In this document: positions 1 through 8,071 of the stretch, piece by piece
How positions within the stretch are numbered: the stretch's first letter is position 1
Layout of the letters: the number at the start of each line of letters is the position of its first letter
From: Paenibacillus tyrphae
GTDB taxonomy: Bacteria; Bacillota; Bacilli; Paenibacillales; NBRC-103111
Length of the DNA stretch: 64,000 bases
Direction: 5' to 3'
Assembly: GCF_000722545.1 (NCBI RefSeq)
Contig: NZ_JNVM01000024.1
Coordinates: forward strand, 115,848 to 179,847
Notes under the pieces: generated by a model
What the model was told of the DNA's origin: nothing
Database searches by the model: none
The model's input: the letters and a program-made list of their open reading frames with translations, nothing else
Made by a program: the position numbers and the translations under genes

Positions 1-1491
1 CACGTCCTTATCGGCCGGGGACATCGTTCCCGAGATAAAGTTGATCTTATTCCGCGACACATAACGTAGTCTGCGAATTTCCTCGTCGCCCAACTCCTGC
101 ACGGAAACCTTTCTCTCTTCCCGGAACAAGGTCGGAAGCTCGTCCGTCATGGCAACTTGCCCGGACTTGTGAACTTTAAAGAAAGGCTTGAACGAAATGC
201 TGACCGAAGTCAGCGCGTTCCCGTGCACACATCCCGTATCGAGGTGAAGCTTGCTTTTGATCCGGAACGCCTGCTTCGCCGCAATGTGCCCAAACACGTG
301 GTACGGATGATTTTTCGCTGCCTCCTCGTTAAGAAAATCCAACTGCTCCTCCAGAGGCGCCTCCCGGTTGATACGGAAACTGCGCTGATGACGCGTCGAA
401 ATCGCATCCAGCTTCCCGATATATTTGTTCCGGCACGGCGCATGGGTCACGTAGAAGGACGCTCCCTTGGTGCCGACCGACCGGTAAAACGGCTTCGAGA
501 TGGAAACGAGATGATTAAACTTCTCCAATAGCTCCGCATCGCTGCGCAGCACTTCCGTCGAGTCGAAATACGTCCGAAGAAGCTCCGAATCGGCCCCCTG
601 AATTTCGCCCCGCAAATATTTATAGACGAAATTTTCATGATTCCCGAGGACGAATAAGAAATGCTCCTGATTATCGTACAAAAAGTCCACGATCTCTTTG
701 GTACGCTTCCCTTTATCGATCCAGTCGCCGGCTAGCAGCACCTTCGTATTCCGCACCTTATCCGTTACGATCAGCTTCCCCGCTTCGATCTGGTAGTCGT
801 AGCTCAGCAGCAGACCTTGCAGCGCATCGACGCACTCATGAACGTCGCCGACAATAATGACCTTTTGATCCTGCGGAAGAATGGTCGACAAGTATTCCTC
901 TTGATCTTCAATGACGACTCTGTAATCGGGATTGGCCCGCTGCTCCGTTACCGAATAAAAATCTTTGGCGCGCACCTTATGAATTTTGGCGTACTTTTCC
1001 TTGGCCAGCGAACCGAGAACGTCTTTGCGCAGCCGGTTAATGTGGCTGGTGATCAGTTTCTTGGACCGCTCGGAGGCGTAGTAATCCTCCCGCTTGCGGT
1101 AATCGAACAGGATGACCTCCAGATTATAGTTATTCTCATGAGCAATCTCGCGAACCTTCGCCCGGAAGTCCTCCGACAATCCTGTCGTATCCACGATCAC
1201 GAATTCCGCATTGACCGGATACGAGGTTACCATCTTCAGCTTTTCGAACAACAGATGAAACGCCTGCCCACTCGCCTCCAGCATCAATTGATCGTATTTA
1301 TCGTAGGCAAAGCCAAGAACCTCTTGGCGGATACTGTCGGAAGACAGATATTGGATGTTGGCTTTAAAATGTTTCGACTCGTCCTCGAACCGAAGTCCGG
1401 GAATCAGCACTTCGTTGGCGAACGTCGTTTTCCCGCATTCCGTCGATCCGATCATCATAAAAATGGTATGAACCCTCGTTTGGATCTCCAC
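1..1491 (-). CDS. pnkp: Pnkp RNA-repair kinase-phosphatase(-ligase), C-terminus beyond window
   Basis: Bacterial polynucleotide kinase-phosphatase, which heals broken RNA ends before ligation. I chose a GTG start at 1491 because AAAAAGGGGG lies just upstream, inside the end of hen1. This places the P-loop GSTECGKTT at residues 15-23 with the lysine at 21, as in characterised Pnkp. A metallophosphoesterase domain follows with GDVHEC, GDWIDKG and LGNHENF. The frame is open to base 1 (497 codons), so the kinase and phosphatase are complete and the family's C-terminal ligase-like domain (full length about 850 residues) lies outside the window. It starts 3 nt after the hen1 stop, so the two are co-transcribed and probably coupled. 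Confidence 0.93.
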   Translation of the reverse strand, partial: MEIQTRVHTIFMMIGSTECGKTTFANEVLIPGLRFEDESKHFKANIQYLSSDSIRQEVLGFAYDKYDQLMLEASGQAFHLLFEKLKMVTSYPVNAEFVIVDTTGLSEDFRAKVREIAHENNYNLEVILFDYRKREDYYASERSKKLITSHINRLRKDVLGSLAKEKYAKIHKVRAKDFYSVTEQRANPDYRVVIEDQEEYLSTILPQDQKVIIVGDVHECVDALQGLLLSYDYQIEAGKLIVTDKVRNTKVLLAGDWIDKGKRTKEIVDFLYDNQEHFLFVLGNHENFVYKYLRGEIQGADSELLRTYFDSTEVLRSDAELLEKFNHLVSISKPFYRSVGTKGASFYVTHAPCRNKYIGKLDAISTRHQRSFRINREAPLEEQLDFLNEEAAKNHPYHVFGHIAAKQAFRIKSKLHLDTGCVHGNALTSVSISFKPFFKVHKSGQVAMTDELPTLFREERKVSVQELGDEEIRRLRYVSRNKINFISGTMSPADKDV

Positions 1492-1494
1492 TGG

Positions 1495-2760
1495 CTAGGC
1501 CCCCTTTTTCTTGAGAATGACGCCTTGCGTCGTCTGGATGCTGTTGACCCCGTCACCGACGGAGACGAATTCATGGTACAGGCCCGTTTCCCGGATGATC
1601 TCCAGAAACCACTCTTGGAACTCCTGCTGACCCATCTCCCACTTGTGGTCGTCATGTCGTAACCCGCTCAATTCGTAGAACGGATTGAAGTCCGAATTCG
1701 GCGTCGTAATAATAAAATGCTCGAAATCTACCTGTTTGCAGATCCAATGAATAAGCTTCTTAGCCTCGTCTTGACTCATGTGCTCGATCACTTCCGTCAG
1801 GATGACATCGACCTGCTCGCCGTTGTATTCCTCCAAGAAATGATCGATCGAACGAAACGTGATCAGATTATCGAGCTCCCGTGCTTGAGCCTTGCGGCTG
1901 ACCGACTCCAGCAGCTGCTCGTCGATATCGACAGCGTAGTAGCTTCCCTCGATTTTCGCGGCGAAAGGAAGAGCATAGAAGCCTTCCCCGCAGCCAACAT
2001 CCAGAATCGATTTGTTAAAAGGAAGCGCGCTGGCGATATAGTTTCTCCGTTGGAGAGCGGTACCTCCGTAATCGAATCGAATGGCGTACCGGCTTGTTTT
2101 CTCAAGCTCGCCTTTGTATTTTTTGAACCGATCTCTGGAAGACAAGAAATTCCGTACAAACAAGCTGCGGATGTAGAACGTCGCGTCAATGGCTTGAATG
2201 CTTTTAATGTATTTGTCCAGAATGCTGTCGGAAATATCGATGTTTTCGTTGCCGAACATGGAAAGGAACAGGCACAGCACGCTGACAACATGCAGCAGAT
2301 GATGAAGGCTTTTGCGCGTCGTAACCGTGAGCGAGTAGCTTTTGTGAGCGTGATGCTTAAGCTCGAACGTAAAATCGGTCAGATGTTTCTCAAAAAACTC
2401 GATGTACCGCACCAGCTCGATATGAATCATGTTGATATGGAACGAATGCTCGTAGCCTTCGACGTCCCGCTCGTCCTGTGCTTTCAGTGGCGCGGAAAAA
2501 AATTCGTTCAGCGCATTCAGCGGAAATAACGGCGTGTTATAGCGGGATACGTTCAAATATTCAAAATCCTCATGCTCATGCTGCTTATAGGAAATCTCAT
2601 TGTCCGCATCCTTAAAATACACATTGTAGGTAAAGTCGTCCGTGTACCAACCGTAAGCCATCCCCTTGCGGATCGAACGGAGAATCATGCCGGACTCCGG
2701 ATTTTTTTTGATAATAAACGAAAGCTTCGGGTTCGTGGATCTCACTTGAATGATCGCCAT
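1495..2760 (-). CDS. hen1: Hen1 3'-terminal RNA ribose 2'-O-methyltransferase
   Basis: Bacterial Hen1 methylates the 2'-OH at the 3' end of cleaved RNA so that Pnkp/Hen1 repair makes the break resistant to a second cut. The protein is 421 residues from the ATG at 2760, which has AAGGGG nine bases upstream; an ATG two codons earlier is too close to it. An N-terminal Hen1-specific half (about 1-235) precedes a SAM fold with DVGCGEG at 254-260. The metal-site pattern EVIEH (E323, E326, H327) followed by H372 matches the Mn-binding E-x-x-E-H...H set of this family. It is the first structural gene of a hen1-pnkp operon behind a leader with its own terminator. Confidence 0.93.
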   Translation of the reverse strand: MAIIQVRSTNPKLSFIIKKNPESGMILRSIRKGMAYGWYTDDFTYNVYFKDADNEISYKQHEHEDFEYLNVSRYNTPLFPLNALNEFFSAPLKAQDERDVEGYEHSFHINMIHIELVRYIEFFEKHLTDFTFELKHHAHKSYSLTVTTRKSLHHLLHVVSVLCLFLSMFGNENIDISDSILDKYIKSIQAIDATFYIRSLFVRNFLSSRDRFKKYKGELEKTSRYAIRFDYGGTALQRRNYIASALPFNKSILDVGCGEGFYALPFAAKIEGSYYAVDIDEQLLESVSRKAQARELDNLITFRSIDHFLEEYNGEQVDVILTEVIEHMSQDEAKKLIHWICKQVDFEHFIITTPNSDFNPFYELSGLRHDDHKWEMGQQEFQEWFLEIIRETGLYHEFVSVGDGVNSIQTTQGVILKKKGA

Positions 2761-2807
2761 CTGCATCTTCCCCTTGGAATGAAATTGTGTCCGGTCCGTT
2801 GTTAAAC

Positions 2808-2839
2808 ACAAAAAAGACCACGGACTCAGAGGTCCATGG
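2808..2839 (-). terminator. Intrinsic terminator in the hen1 leader
   Basis: On the minus strand CCATGGAC and GTCCGTGG form an 8-bp stem (one G-U) with a 6-nt loop, followed by TCTTTTTT. It lies between the leader ORF and hen1, about 50 nt before the hen1 start. Every transcript from the promoter at 3045-3073 must read through it to reach hen1, so it can act as an attenuator. That role is inferred. Confidence 0.72.
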
Positions 2840-2896
2840 CCGGATTGGATAAACGAGCCTGATGTCAACTTGCTTGAAGTCGGCATAAAGCTTCAC

Positions 2897-3016
2897 TTAA
2901 TAAGACAGACCGGTAAGGCCGATGAGGGTACACTGCTGCATATGCTGTTGATGAAATGTATTACACAGGTTTTGATTGGAACTGAAATAAAACTTTTGAT
3001 CCTTAAGCACCCTCAT
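2897..3016 (-). CDS. 39-residue leader peptide or small protein before hen1
   Basis: A short open frame of 39 codons begins at ATG 3016, directly behind a full AAAGGAGG with a 4-nt spacer, and ends in TAA at 2897. It is the first frame on the transcript from the strong promoter at 3045-3073, and the leader terminator follows about 60 nt later. The peptide is rich in Gln (6), Asn (3) and Phe (3), with pairs HQQH and MQQC in its middle. I do not recognise it as a family. A regulatory leader peptide is the simplest reading; a small independent protein is the alternative. Confidence 0.5.
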   Translation of the reverse strand: MRVLKDQKFYFSSNQNLCNTFHQQHMQQCTLIGLTGLSY

Positions 3017-3044
3017 CCAACCTCCTTTGACAATAGTTAGTGAA

Positions 3045-3073
3045 ATCATACGCGGTGGTCCATATTTTGTCAA
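3045..3073 (-). promoter_or_regulatory. Sigma-A promoter of the hen1-pnkp operon
   Basis: On the minus strand TTGACA is followed by a 17-nt spacer and TATGAT, a near-consensus sigma-A promoter. Transcription would start near 3038, just before the ribosome site of the 39-codon leader ORF. It is divergent from the NADAR promoter, with about 40 bp between the two -35 boxes. Confidence 0.8.
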
Positions 3074-3110
3074 GAAAATCTCTAGGTTTTAACATTTTTT
3101 CGACTTGATA

Positions 3111-3140
3111 TTGACATAGGGTGCTGCCATCGTTATATAA
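3111..3140 (+). promoter_or_regulatory. Sigma-A promoter of the NADAR-PARG operon
   Basis: TTGACA at 3111 is followed 17 nt later by TATATA (3134), which overlaps a TATAAT at 3136. It lies about 75 nt upstream of the NADAR start and points away from hen1. Confidence 0.75.
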
Positions 3141-3216
3141 TGTCATTATGATATTATCAATTCGCGAATATCGAAGTGCCGGCAACAGTCAAATTTTAAA
3201 GTGAAAGCGAGAGCTG

Positions 3217-3714
3217 ATGATGATAGAGAAATTTACGTTTTTTTACCGTACTGAGTCCCCTTTTTCTCAATGGCATCCTTCACGATTTATCGTGGATGGA
3301 GTGGAATTCAACTGCGCGGAGCAGTACATGATGTATCAAAAAGCGAAGCTGTTCGGAGATCAAGAGACGGCGGAGAAGATATTGCAAGCCACGACGCCCC
3401 GGGAGCAAAAGAAACTGGGCCGTTTGGTCCGAAACTTTGACAAGGATCAATGGGACAATTACGGAAAGAAATTCGTTTATGACGGCAACTATGCAAAATT
3501 TACGCAGAATCCGCACCTGCTGGAGCAACTGCTTAGGACGAAAGGAACAACCTTGGTCGAAGCGAGCCCTACGGACCGGATCTGGGGAGTAGGGCTATCC
3601 GAAGACGACCCGAGGATTCAAAACAGAAGAACCTGGCAGGGCAAAAATGCGCTGGGGCACATTTTGACACAGCTGCGCGAGAACCTGCTGAAGGAAAATC
3701 AAGAAGTAACCTGA
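3217..3714 (+). CDS. NADAR (YbiA-like) family protein, probable ADP-ribose glycosidase
   Basis: A 165-residue NADAR/YbiA-fold protein. Family hallmarks visible are the N-terminal FYRTESPFSQWHPS segment, FNCAEQYMMYQKAKLFGD in the first half, and the C-terminal WGVGLSEDDP and WQGKNALGHILTQLRE. Members act as N-glycosidases on riboflavin intermediates or remove ADP-ribose from guanine bases; the latter protects against DarT1-type DNA ADP-ribosylation. The next gene is a PARG-type enzyme 24 nt downstream, which favours the ADP-ribose role here. The ribosome site is weak (GAGAG). Substrate assignment is inference. Confidence 0.88.
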   Translation: MMIEKFTFFYRTESPFSQWHPSRFIVDGVEFNCAEQYMMYQKAKLFGDQETAEKILQATTPREQKKLGRLVRNFDKDQWDNYGKKFVYDGNYAKFTQNPHLLEQLLRTKGTTLVEASPTDRIWGVGLSEDDPRIQNRRTWQGKNALGHILTQLRENLLKENQEVT

Positions 3715-3738
3715 ACAGAACGAATGGAGTGAATAAAG

Positions 3739-4605
3739 ATGAACCCATCTACCCGTAACAGAGAAATTAGATCCAAGATCGCTAAAGAAACCTTGGACAT
3801 TTTGGAACAGGGCTTCTACACCATCCCCTCCGGGACACGAATCACAATCCGGGACGAAGTGGAGACGGCCGTTGCGAAGTCCGTCCTCTATGCGCCCGAT
3901 CAGCTGCCTAATATGTTGAAGGAAGCAGGCGCCCTCAACGATCGCATAGCAGGGAACACGCCTCGCATTGAGGTGACGAACGAATCGACCTTGGCTGCGG
4001 CACAACGACTCGTAGCGCAAGAAGGGGTCGCGGAGACCGTTTGCCTGAATTTCGCCTCCGCCAAAAATCCCGGAGGAGGCTTCCTCGGGGGAAGTCAGGC
4101 GCAGGAAGAGAGTCTGGCTCGCTCTTCCGCCTTGTATCCGTGCATTTCCCAGATGACCGAAATGTACGACCATAACCGGGGCCTCAAAACTTGCTTTTAT
4201 TCCGACTATATGATCTACTCTCCGAAAGTGCCGGTATTCCGGGAAGATCGCGGCAGCCTCCTGCCGCAGCCTTACTTGGTTTCTATGATCACCGCTCCTG
4301 CGGTAAATGCCGGGGTCGTACGGGAGCGCGAACCGGAAAGTACGTCTAAGATCGATACAGTCATGCTGGAGCGGATTCGCTTCATTTTAGCGGTTGCAGT
4401 TGCCCACGGACAGCGTGCCATTATTCTCGGCGCCTATGGGTGCGGCGTCTTCCGCAATGACCCGAAGAATGTCGCTCGCCTTTTCAAGCAAGCGCTCATC
4501 GACGAAGGTCGTGCCGCGTGGTTTGACCAAATCGTCTTCGCCATCCTGGATAACTCGGCAGACAAGCGGACGTTGAATGAATTCAAAATGGCATTGGAGC
4601 CATAG
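3739..4605 (+). CDS. Microbial PARG-type (TIGR02452-like) macrodomain protein
   Basis: A 288-residue member of the microbial poly(ADP-ribose) glycohydrolase-like family. The PARG signature is clear: an N-terminal helical part, then NPGGGFLGGSQAQEESLARS around residues 110-130, with the loop GGG and the catalytic-type QEE. It continues with the macrodomain YGCGVFRNDP near residue 235. These enzymes hydrolyse ADP-ribose polymers or mono-ADP-ribose adducts. It follows the NADAR gene by 24 nt and so probably shares its promoter. The pair next to RNA end-repair suggests a response to ADP-ribosylated or cleaved nucleic acid. Start is the ATG behind GGAGTGAATAAAG. Confidence 0.87.
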   Translation: MNPSTRNREIRSKIAKETLDILEQGFYTIPSGTRITIRDEVETAVAKSVLYAPDQLPNMLKEAGALNDRIAGNTPRIEVTNESTLAAAQRLVAQEGVAETVCLNFASAKNPGGGFLGGSQAQEESLARSSALYPCISQMTEMYDHNRGLKTCFYSDYMIYSPKVPVFREDRGSLLPQPYLVSMITAPAVNAGVVREREPESTSKIDTVMLERIRFILAVAVAHGQRAIILGAYGCGVFRNDPKNVARLFKQALIDEGRAAWFDQIVFAILDNSADKRTLNEFKMALEP

Positions 4606-4660
4606 CAACTTTTTTCAATGATGATCGTTTATATAGGTAAGATACCATAAAATGGGGTGA

Positions 4661-4717
4661 ATGGATGAAAACATTGGACGGCCTCTAACTTCCCAGAAGG
4701 AGGTTAGAGGTTATTGA
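4661..4717 (+). promoter_or_regulatory. Short upstream ORF and Shine-Dalgarno hairpin before the 95-aa gene
   Basis: Bases 4682-4692 (CCTCTAACTTC) pair with 4700-4710 (GAGGTTAGAGG) over 11 bp with one G-U, loop of 7 nt. The only ribosome site of the next gene, AAGGAGG at 4697-4703, lies half in this loop and half in the 3' arm. An 18-codon frame starting at ATG 4661 behind GGGGTGA runs through the hairpin and stops at TGA 4715, overlapping the TTG start at 4714. Translation of the short frame could open the hairpin and couple the two. The structure is seen; the control is inferred. Confidence 0.55.
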
Positions 4718-5001
4718 GCCGAAGTGTAAAAAAATCCCCCGTATGGAACGATCATGACACACCCGGTACACGTTGGGCTAAGCAGCAAGCCAGTAAAGCG
4801 GTACGCCGTTATGCCGGTGACATGCCAAATGGAAAATGGTACCGAAAACTATTTTGCTCTTGGAACATTTGCGACTATAGATTTTTCAAAACACGGCAGC
4901 AGGCCATCCATGAATGGGAAACTTCTCCGTGGCCCCGGGACAAACAAATGTCCCGAAAAGAAGTGATACTAAAGTGGTTTAAAATTTACAGAAGGAAATA
5001 A
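4714..5001 (+). CDS. Conserved-looking small basic protein, function unknown
   Basis: A 95-residue protein rich in Lys, Arg and Trp, with WNICDYRFF in the middle. No signal peptide or membrane segment. The start must be TTG at 4714: an in-frame stop lies three codons upstream and AAGGAGG sits about 10 nt before it. It follows the PARG gene on the same strand after about 110 nt and converges with the T7SS lipase gene. I have an impression of similar short hypothetical proteins in Firmicutes but cannot assign a family. The upstream hairpin suggests its translation is controlled. Confidence 0.7.
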   Translation: MSRSVKKSPVWNDHDTPGTRWAKQQASKAVRRYAGDMPNGKWYRKLFCSWNICDYRFFKTRQQAIHEWETSPWPRDKQMSRKEVILKWFKIYRRK

Positions 5002-5047
5002 ACGAAAGCGTCGGCTCGGGAAGTGTCGGCGCTTTGCCGCATACGAT

Positions 5048-6619
5048 TTAAAACGCATACGCTTTTTGCGTGATCGTGCGCTCGCATTGTTCAAGCTCGT
5101 CTGCCGCACGGTGCAAATAATCGATGCATCTTCTCAATTCCTGGTTATAGCCCACCTTGTAGCCGATCCAAGTTACCGATATGCGCTGCTGCCAGTCTAC
5201 AAGACTTGCCAGCGTATCGAGTCTGCGGTCCACATGGACGATCTGGTTCTGAACCGCTTGTAAGCGGGAAGCCAAATTTCTGAGTTCCATCATGTTCACG
5301 CGAATATCCTCATGCTGTACGCCGGATTGCTTCCACGTATGCCAAGAATCCTTGACGAACTTCGAAACCCTGCTGACGATATCATGCACTTCAGCGTACA
5401 CCCGCTGCTTAAAGTCGTGAAACCTATCTTTCAGGACAGCTCCAAGTCCGGCCTGTTCAAACAGATCGTCGAACTTGCGCGTCGCCCACGTTTTGAACTG
5501 AACGATCTTCTCATCCACAACTTCCGCAGCAATCTGAGCAGCTGTTACAAACGCAGTAGCTACAAACGTAATTTCTACAGCTTTGAGCATCACTCCTACG
5601 GTAATCACGGTTTGGGGAACATTGGTGACCGCTAAAACACCTGCCGTTTTCAGTAATTGAACCGAATCGATATCACCATTCCAAACGGCAAAAATGAGCT
5701 CCACCGTTTCGTACAGCATCGGGTTAGGCAGCTTTTGAATCCCTTGCGTAAGATTGGACAGCATTCGATATTCAAAATCTTTGCTTTGGATATTATCCCT
5801 TGTTAAAGTACCATTGTCGTTCACAAGATGCTTTAGGGCATGATGGTCCATATTTAATAAATCAGGCAGCGTTCCTTTTTTGGCTGAAGTTTCAATCATG
5901 ATCGGCTTGGTCGGATTATAGAAAAGGGAAGACACGGAATCGTATCGGTTCTGAAATTCCTGTATTTTACCCCTCATATGTTGGATTGAATGTTGATAGG
6001 TAATGGTAAATTCCTTGTTAAAGCCAGGGGCGTTAAACGTAGCACAGTTGACTATTTTTTGTTGGATTTCGCCAGGCGCCGTTAAGGTTGCGTACAGTGC
6101 AAGGTTCCCCCCGAGAGAATGACCCGTGACCGTGATGTTGTTATACAGCTTCGCTTGTGATTCCATGTACAATCTGGCTTTATGTTGCTGGACGCTTTCC
6201 TCTTCATACGAAGTCGATGCATTGTTTTTCCAATCGTTCCGAAACTCTTTTTGGGCGATATCTTCGCTTCCTCGGAAGGCCAACACCGCTTGACCAGGCT
6301 CCGGCTCGAACGTGTACGCCACAAACCCTGTTGCCGCATTATCGTCATCAACATGGTTTATTTTCCAATGATCATATTTCGAAGAATCCCGAGATAAACT
6401 TTCAATTCCGTGTTTAAATGCTTCAAACTGTTCTTTTGTTTTAAAATGGGTTTCAACTTCCCCAAATGACTCTAACTGATCTTTGTAGGCGTTTACGAGT
6501 TCACCTACGGTAAGTGCCCCGGAAAGCAAACTTTTGTTTAGATCCGTATGATTTTTTATATTCAAGTACACCAGTTCTGAAAGTATCGCCTTATCCGCTT
6601 CGGTAATGGTCGTGGCCAT
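5048..6619 (-). CDS. Type VII-secreted lipase-like effector (TslA-like organisation)
   Basis: A 523-residue alpha/beta-hydrolase lipase with the nucleophile elbow TGHSLGGN (Ser168) and AVLAFRGSED near 111-120; plausible Asp227 and His259/260 complete a triad. After about residue 270 it becomes a long mostly helical C-terminal half with one hydrophobic stretch around 330-375 and heptad-like segments to the end. The enzymatic half is therefore N-terminal and the presumed targeting half C-terminal, as in S. aureus TslA, the reverse of LXG toxins. It closes an operon of EssC, WXG100 and a lipoprotein, so export by T7SS is likely. Start ATG 6619. A phospholipase activity is inferred. Confidence 0.82.
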   Translation of the reverse strand: MATTITEADKAILSELVYLNIKNHTDLNKSLLSGALTVGELVNAYKDQLESFGEVETHFKTKEQFEAFKHGIESLSRDSSKYDHWKINHVDDDNAATGFVAYTFEPEPGQAVLAFRGSEDIAQKEFRNDWKNNASTSYEEESVQQHKARLYMESQAKLYNNITVTGHSLGGNLALYATLTAPGEIQQKIVNCATFNAPGFNKEFTITYQHSIQHMRGKIQEFQNRYDSVSSLFYNPTKPIMIETSAKKGTLPDLLNMDHHALKHLVNDNGTLTRDNIQSKDFEYRMLSNLTQGIQKLPNPMLYETVELIFAVWNGDIDSVQLLKTAGVLAVTNVPQTVITVGVMLKAVEITFVATAFVTAAQIAAEVVDEKIVQFKTWATRKFDDLFEQAGLGAVLKDRFHDFKQRVYAEVHDIVSRVSKFVKDSWHTWKQSGVQHEDIRVNMMELRNLASRLQAVQNQIVHVDRRLDTLASLVDWQQRISVTWIGYKVGYNQELRRCIDYLHRAADELEQCERTITQKAYAF

Positions 6620-6633
6620 TGTATCCCCCTTCC

Positions 6634-7416
6634 TTATGATTCCTTATACTCCCAGTCAAAATGACTCAAAATCTCTTGGACGGAATACACCTTTTTTGCA
6701 TCGAAAATTTTGGTAAACGTATGCGTATAACTTATTTCTTTCCGAGTGTAATAATGAAGTGCTTCGCCCACCGTATAAAACTCCGTGCTAACATGCTCAA
6801 AAGCGGACGGTTTTAAATAAAACACCGAAATAAACCCATGCTTAAATTCTTCTAAAGCCAATATTCTATCTGCCAATTTGTCTACTTTTTCCGCTTGGCG
6901 TTCCTTGTCGATATCGGGTTCGCTTTTAATAAACAGATCAACGGCTAGTCCATTAATCGCTTCGGCCTTAAAGTAATCTTCGATACTCATATTTTTGTCA
7001 TTCAAATCACGTGCCGGAAAAGATAGGCCGCCCGAATCCAGATTTGTCTTGACCCAGATGTCCTTCTGTCCAAATACTTCTTGAGATACCTTCATCATCT
7101 TTTCATCGAACTTGTCGGCCATAATCATGTTCATATAGTTGTCCCATACTTTGCTAAAATCTTTCGTGATCTCAGCTCTGAACCGATGCCTCGGGGAATT
7201 CGGGGGATACGCCTCCGCTTTGATCGTATCGGTTGTAAATATCCCTGATCCATATCCGCCTCCGACGTTTTCAACCACGAACTCTTCGCCATACTTTTCA
7301 TTTAAATACCGCGTCATTTTGTCTTCTGCGTCCTTGTACTTCTGACCGCAGCCCATAAGCGTTGCAAGCGATAGCAGCATCACGATTCGAAGCACCAGCC
7401 TTCCATTAAGATTCAT
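6634..7416 (-). CDS. Lipoprotein, candidate immunity protein for the lipase
   Basis: A 260-residue lipoprotein. From ATG 7416 the signal peptide has Arg residues, a hydrophobic core and the lipobox LMGC with Cys23. The mature part is hydrophilic, with an N-terminal KYKDAEDKMTRYLNEKYG segment that recalls small Gram-positive surface lipoproteins. It lies 14 nt upstream of the lipase gene in the same operon. In S. aureus the TslA lipase is neutralised outside the membrane by lipoproteins (TilA), so an immunity role is the best guess. Family membership could not be verified. An upstream TTG at 7446 is a less likely start. Confidence 0.72.
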   Translation of the reverse strand: MNLNGRLVLRIVMLLSLATLMGCGQKYKDAEDKMTRYLNEKYGEEFVVENVGGGYGSGIFTTDTIKAEAYPPNSPRHRFRAEITKDFSKVWDNYMNMIMADKFDEKMMKVSQEVFGQKDIWVKTNLDSGGLSFPARDLNDKNMSIEDYFKAEAINGLAVDLFIKSEPDIDKERQAEKVDKLADRILALEEFKHGFISVFYLKPSAFEHVSTEFYTVGEALHYYTRKEISYTHTFTKIFDAKKVYSVQEILSHFDWEYKES

Positions 7417-7469
7417 TTCCCCGCACCATACCCTCCATGAAAACAAAATTGAATACGGAGTGTTTCCCG

Positions 7470-7661
7470 TTATCTCAAACGATACAGCATTTGAATGACC
7501 TCGCTGTATTCACTTGAAATTTGTGTCAATCTTCTGGAGCAATAGTCGACGCTAATTCCCTTCAAACCTTTTAATTCCAGCGCAACGCTTTCCAATTCCC
7601 GTCTGATTCTGTTGAGCTCTTCAATAATGGCGGTTGCTTCCCGATCTGCTGCTGCGTTCAT
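7470..7661 (-). CDS. Small helical protein, possible T7SS effector partner
   Basis: A 63-residue protein predicted to be almost wholly alpha-helical (EELNRIRRELESVALELKG), with no signal peptide. T7SS effectors with LXG-type targeting domains are usually encoded beside one or two small helical chaperone-like partners (Lap/Tla). Size and position between WXG100 and effector genes fit that role. No sequence family is recognised. Confidence 0.6.
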   Translation of the reverse strand: MNAAADREATAIIEELNRIRRELESVALELKGLKGISVDYCSRRLTQISSEYSEVIQMLYRLR

Positions 7662-7742
7662 TTACATCCCTCTTCATATCCATGGATTGTAGACGACAGA
7701 GAGCGACAGAAACTCCCTGTCACCCTCCATACGGATCAGATC

Positions 7743-8045
7743 CTACTTGAATTGGCTGGCGTTGCTGTTAATGGTCGTTTCGGTTGCATCGTAGTTCGAA
7801 ACCGTATTGTCCAAAAAAGCCGCATAAGAGTCCACAACCGCCCGATAATCGCTAAACTTTTGGGAATTCGCGTTGAATTTATCCTGGATGGTTCGGGAGG
7901 CATCACTATCCCAAGAGCTCGTCAAGCCGTTCATTTCTTTTTTGATCTCTTCAAGCTTGGCGGTCAAGCTGCCGTTAAGCGTTCGGATCGTTGCCGCGGT
8001 TTGGGTTACCTCTGCGGTAGATATGCTGATTCCTTCGATAGACAT
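7743..8045 (-). CDS. WXG100-like protein, variant motif
   Basis: A 100-residue helical-hairpin protein of the ESAT-6/WXG100 type. The turn is SSWDSDASR near residue 45, so the canonical W-x-G is W-D-S here. The C-terminal helix carries the YxxxD/E-like segment YDATETTIN. Such proteins are dimeric substrates of EssC-type secretion. It is one of two WXG100 genes in tandem; the pair may form a heterodimer, or this copy may be specific to the lipase effector. Confidence 0.88.
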   Translation of the reverse strand: MSIEGISISTAEVTQTAATIRTLNGSLTAKLEEIKKEMNGLTSSWDSDASRTIQDKFNANSQKFSDYRAVVDSYAAFLDNTVSNYDATETTINSNASQFK

Positions 8046-8071
8046 TGTAGTTGGCCTCCTTCAAGGGATAA

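Noticed and set aside
3003..3185. 60-codon minus-strand frame upstream of hen1
   Set aside because: It covers both promoters of the divergent region, has no ribosome site and no recognisable sequence.
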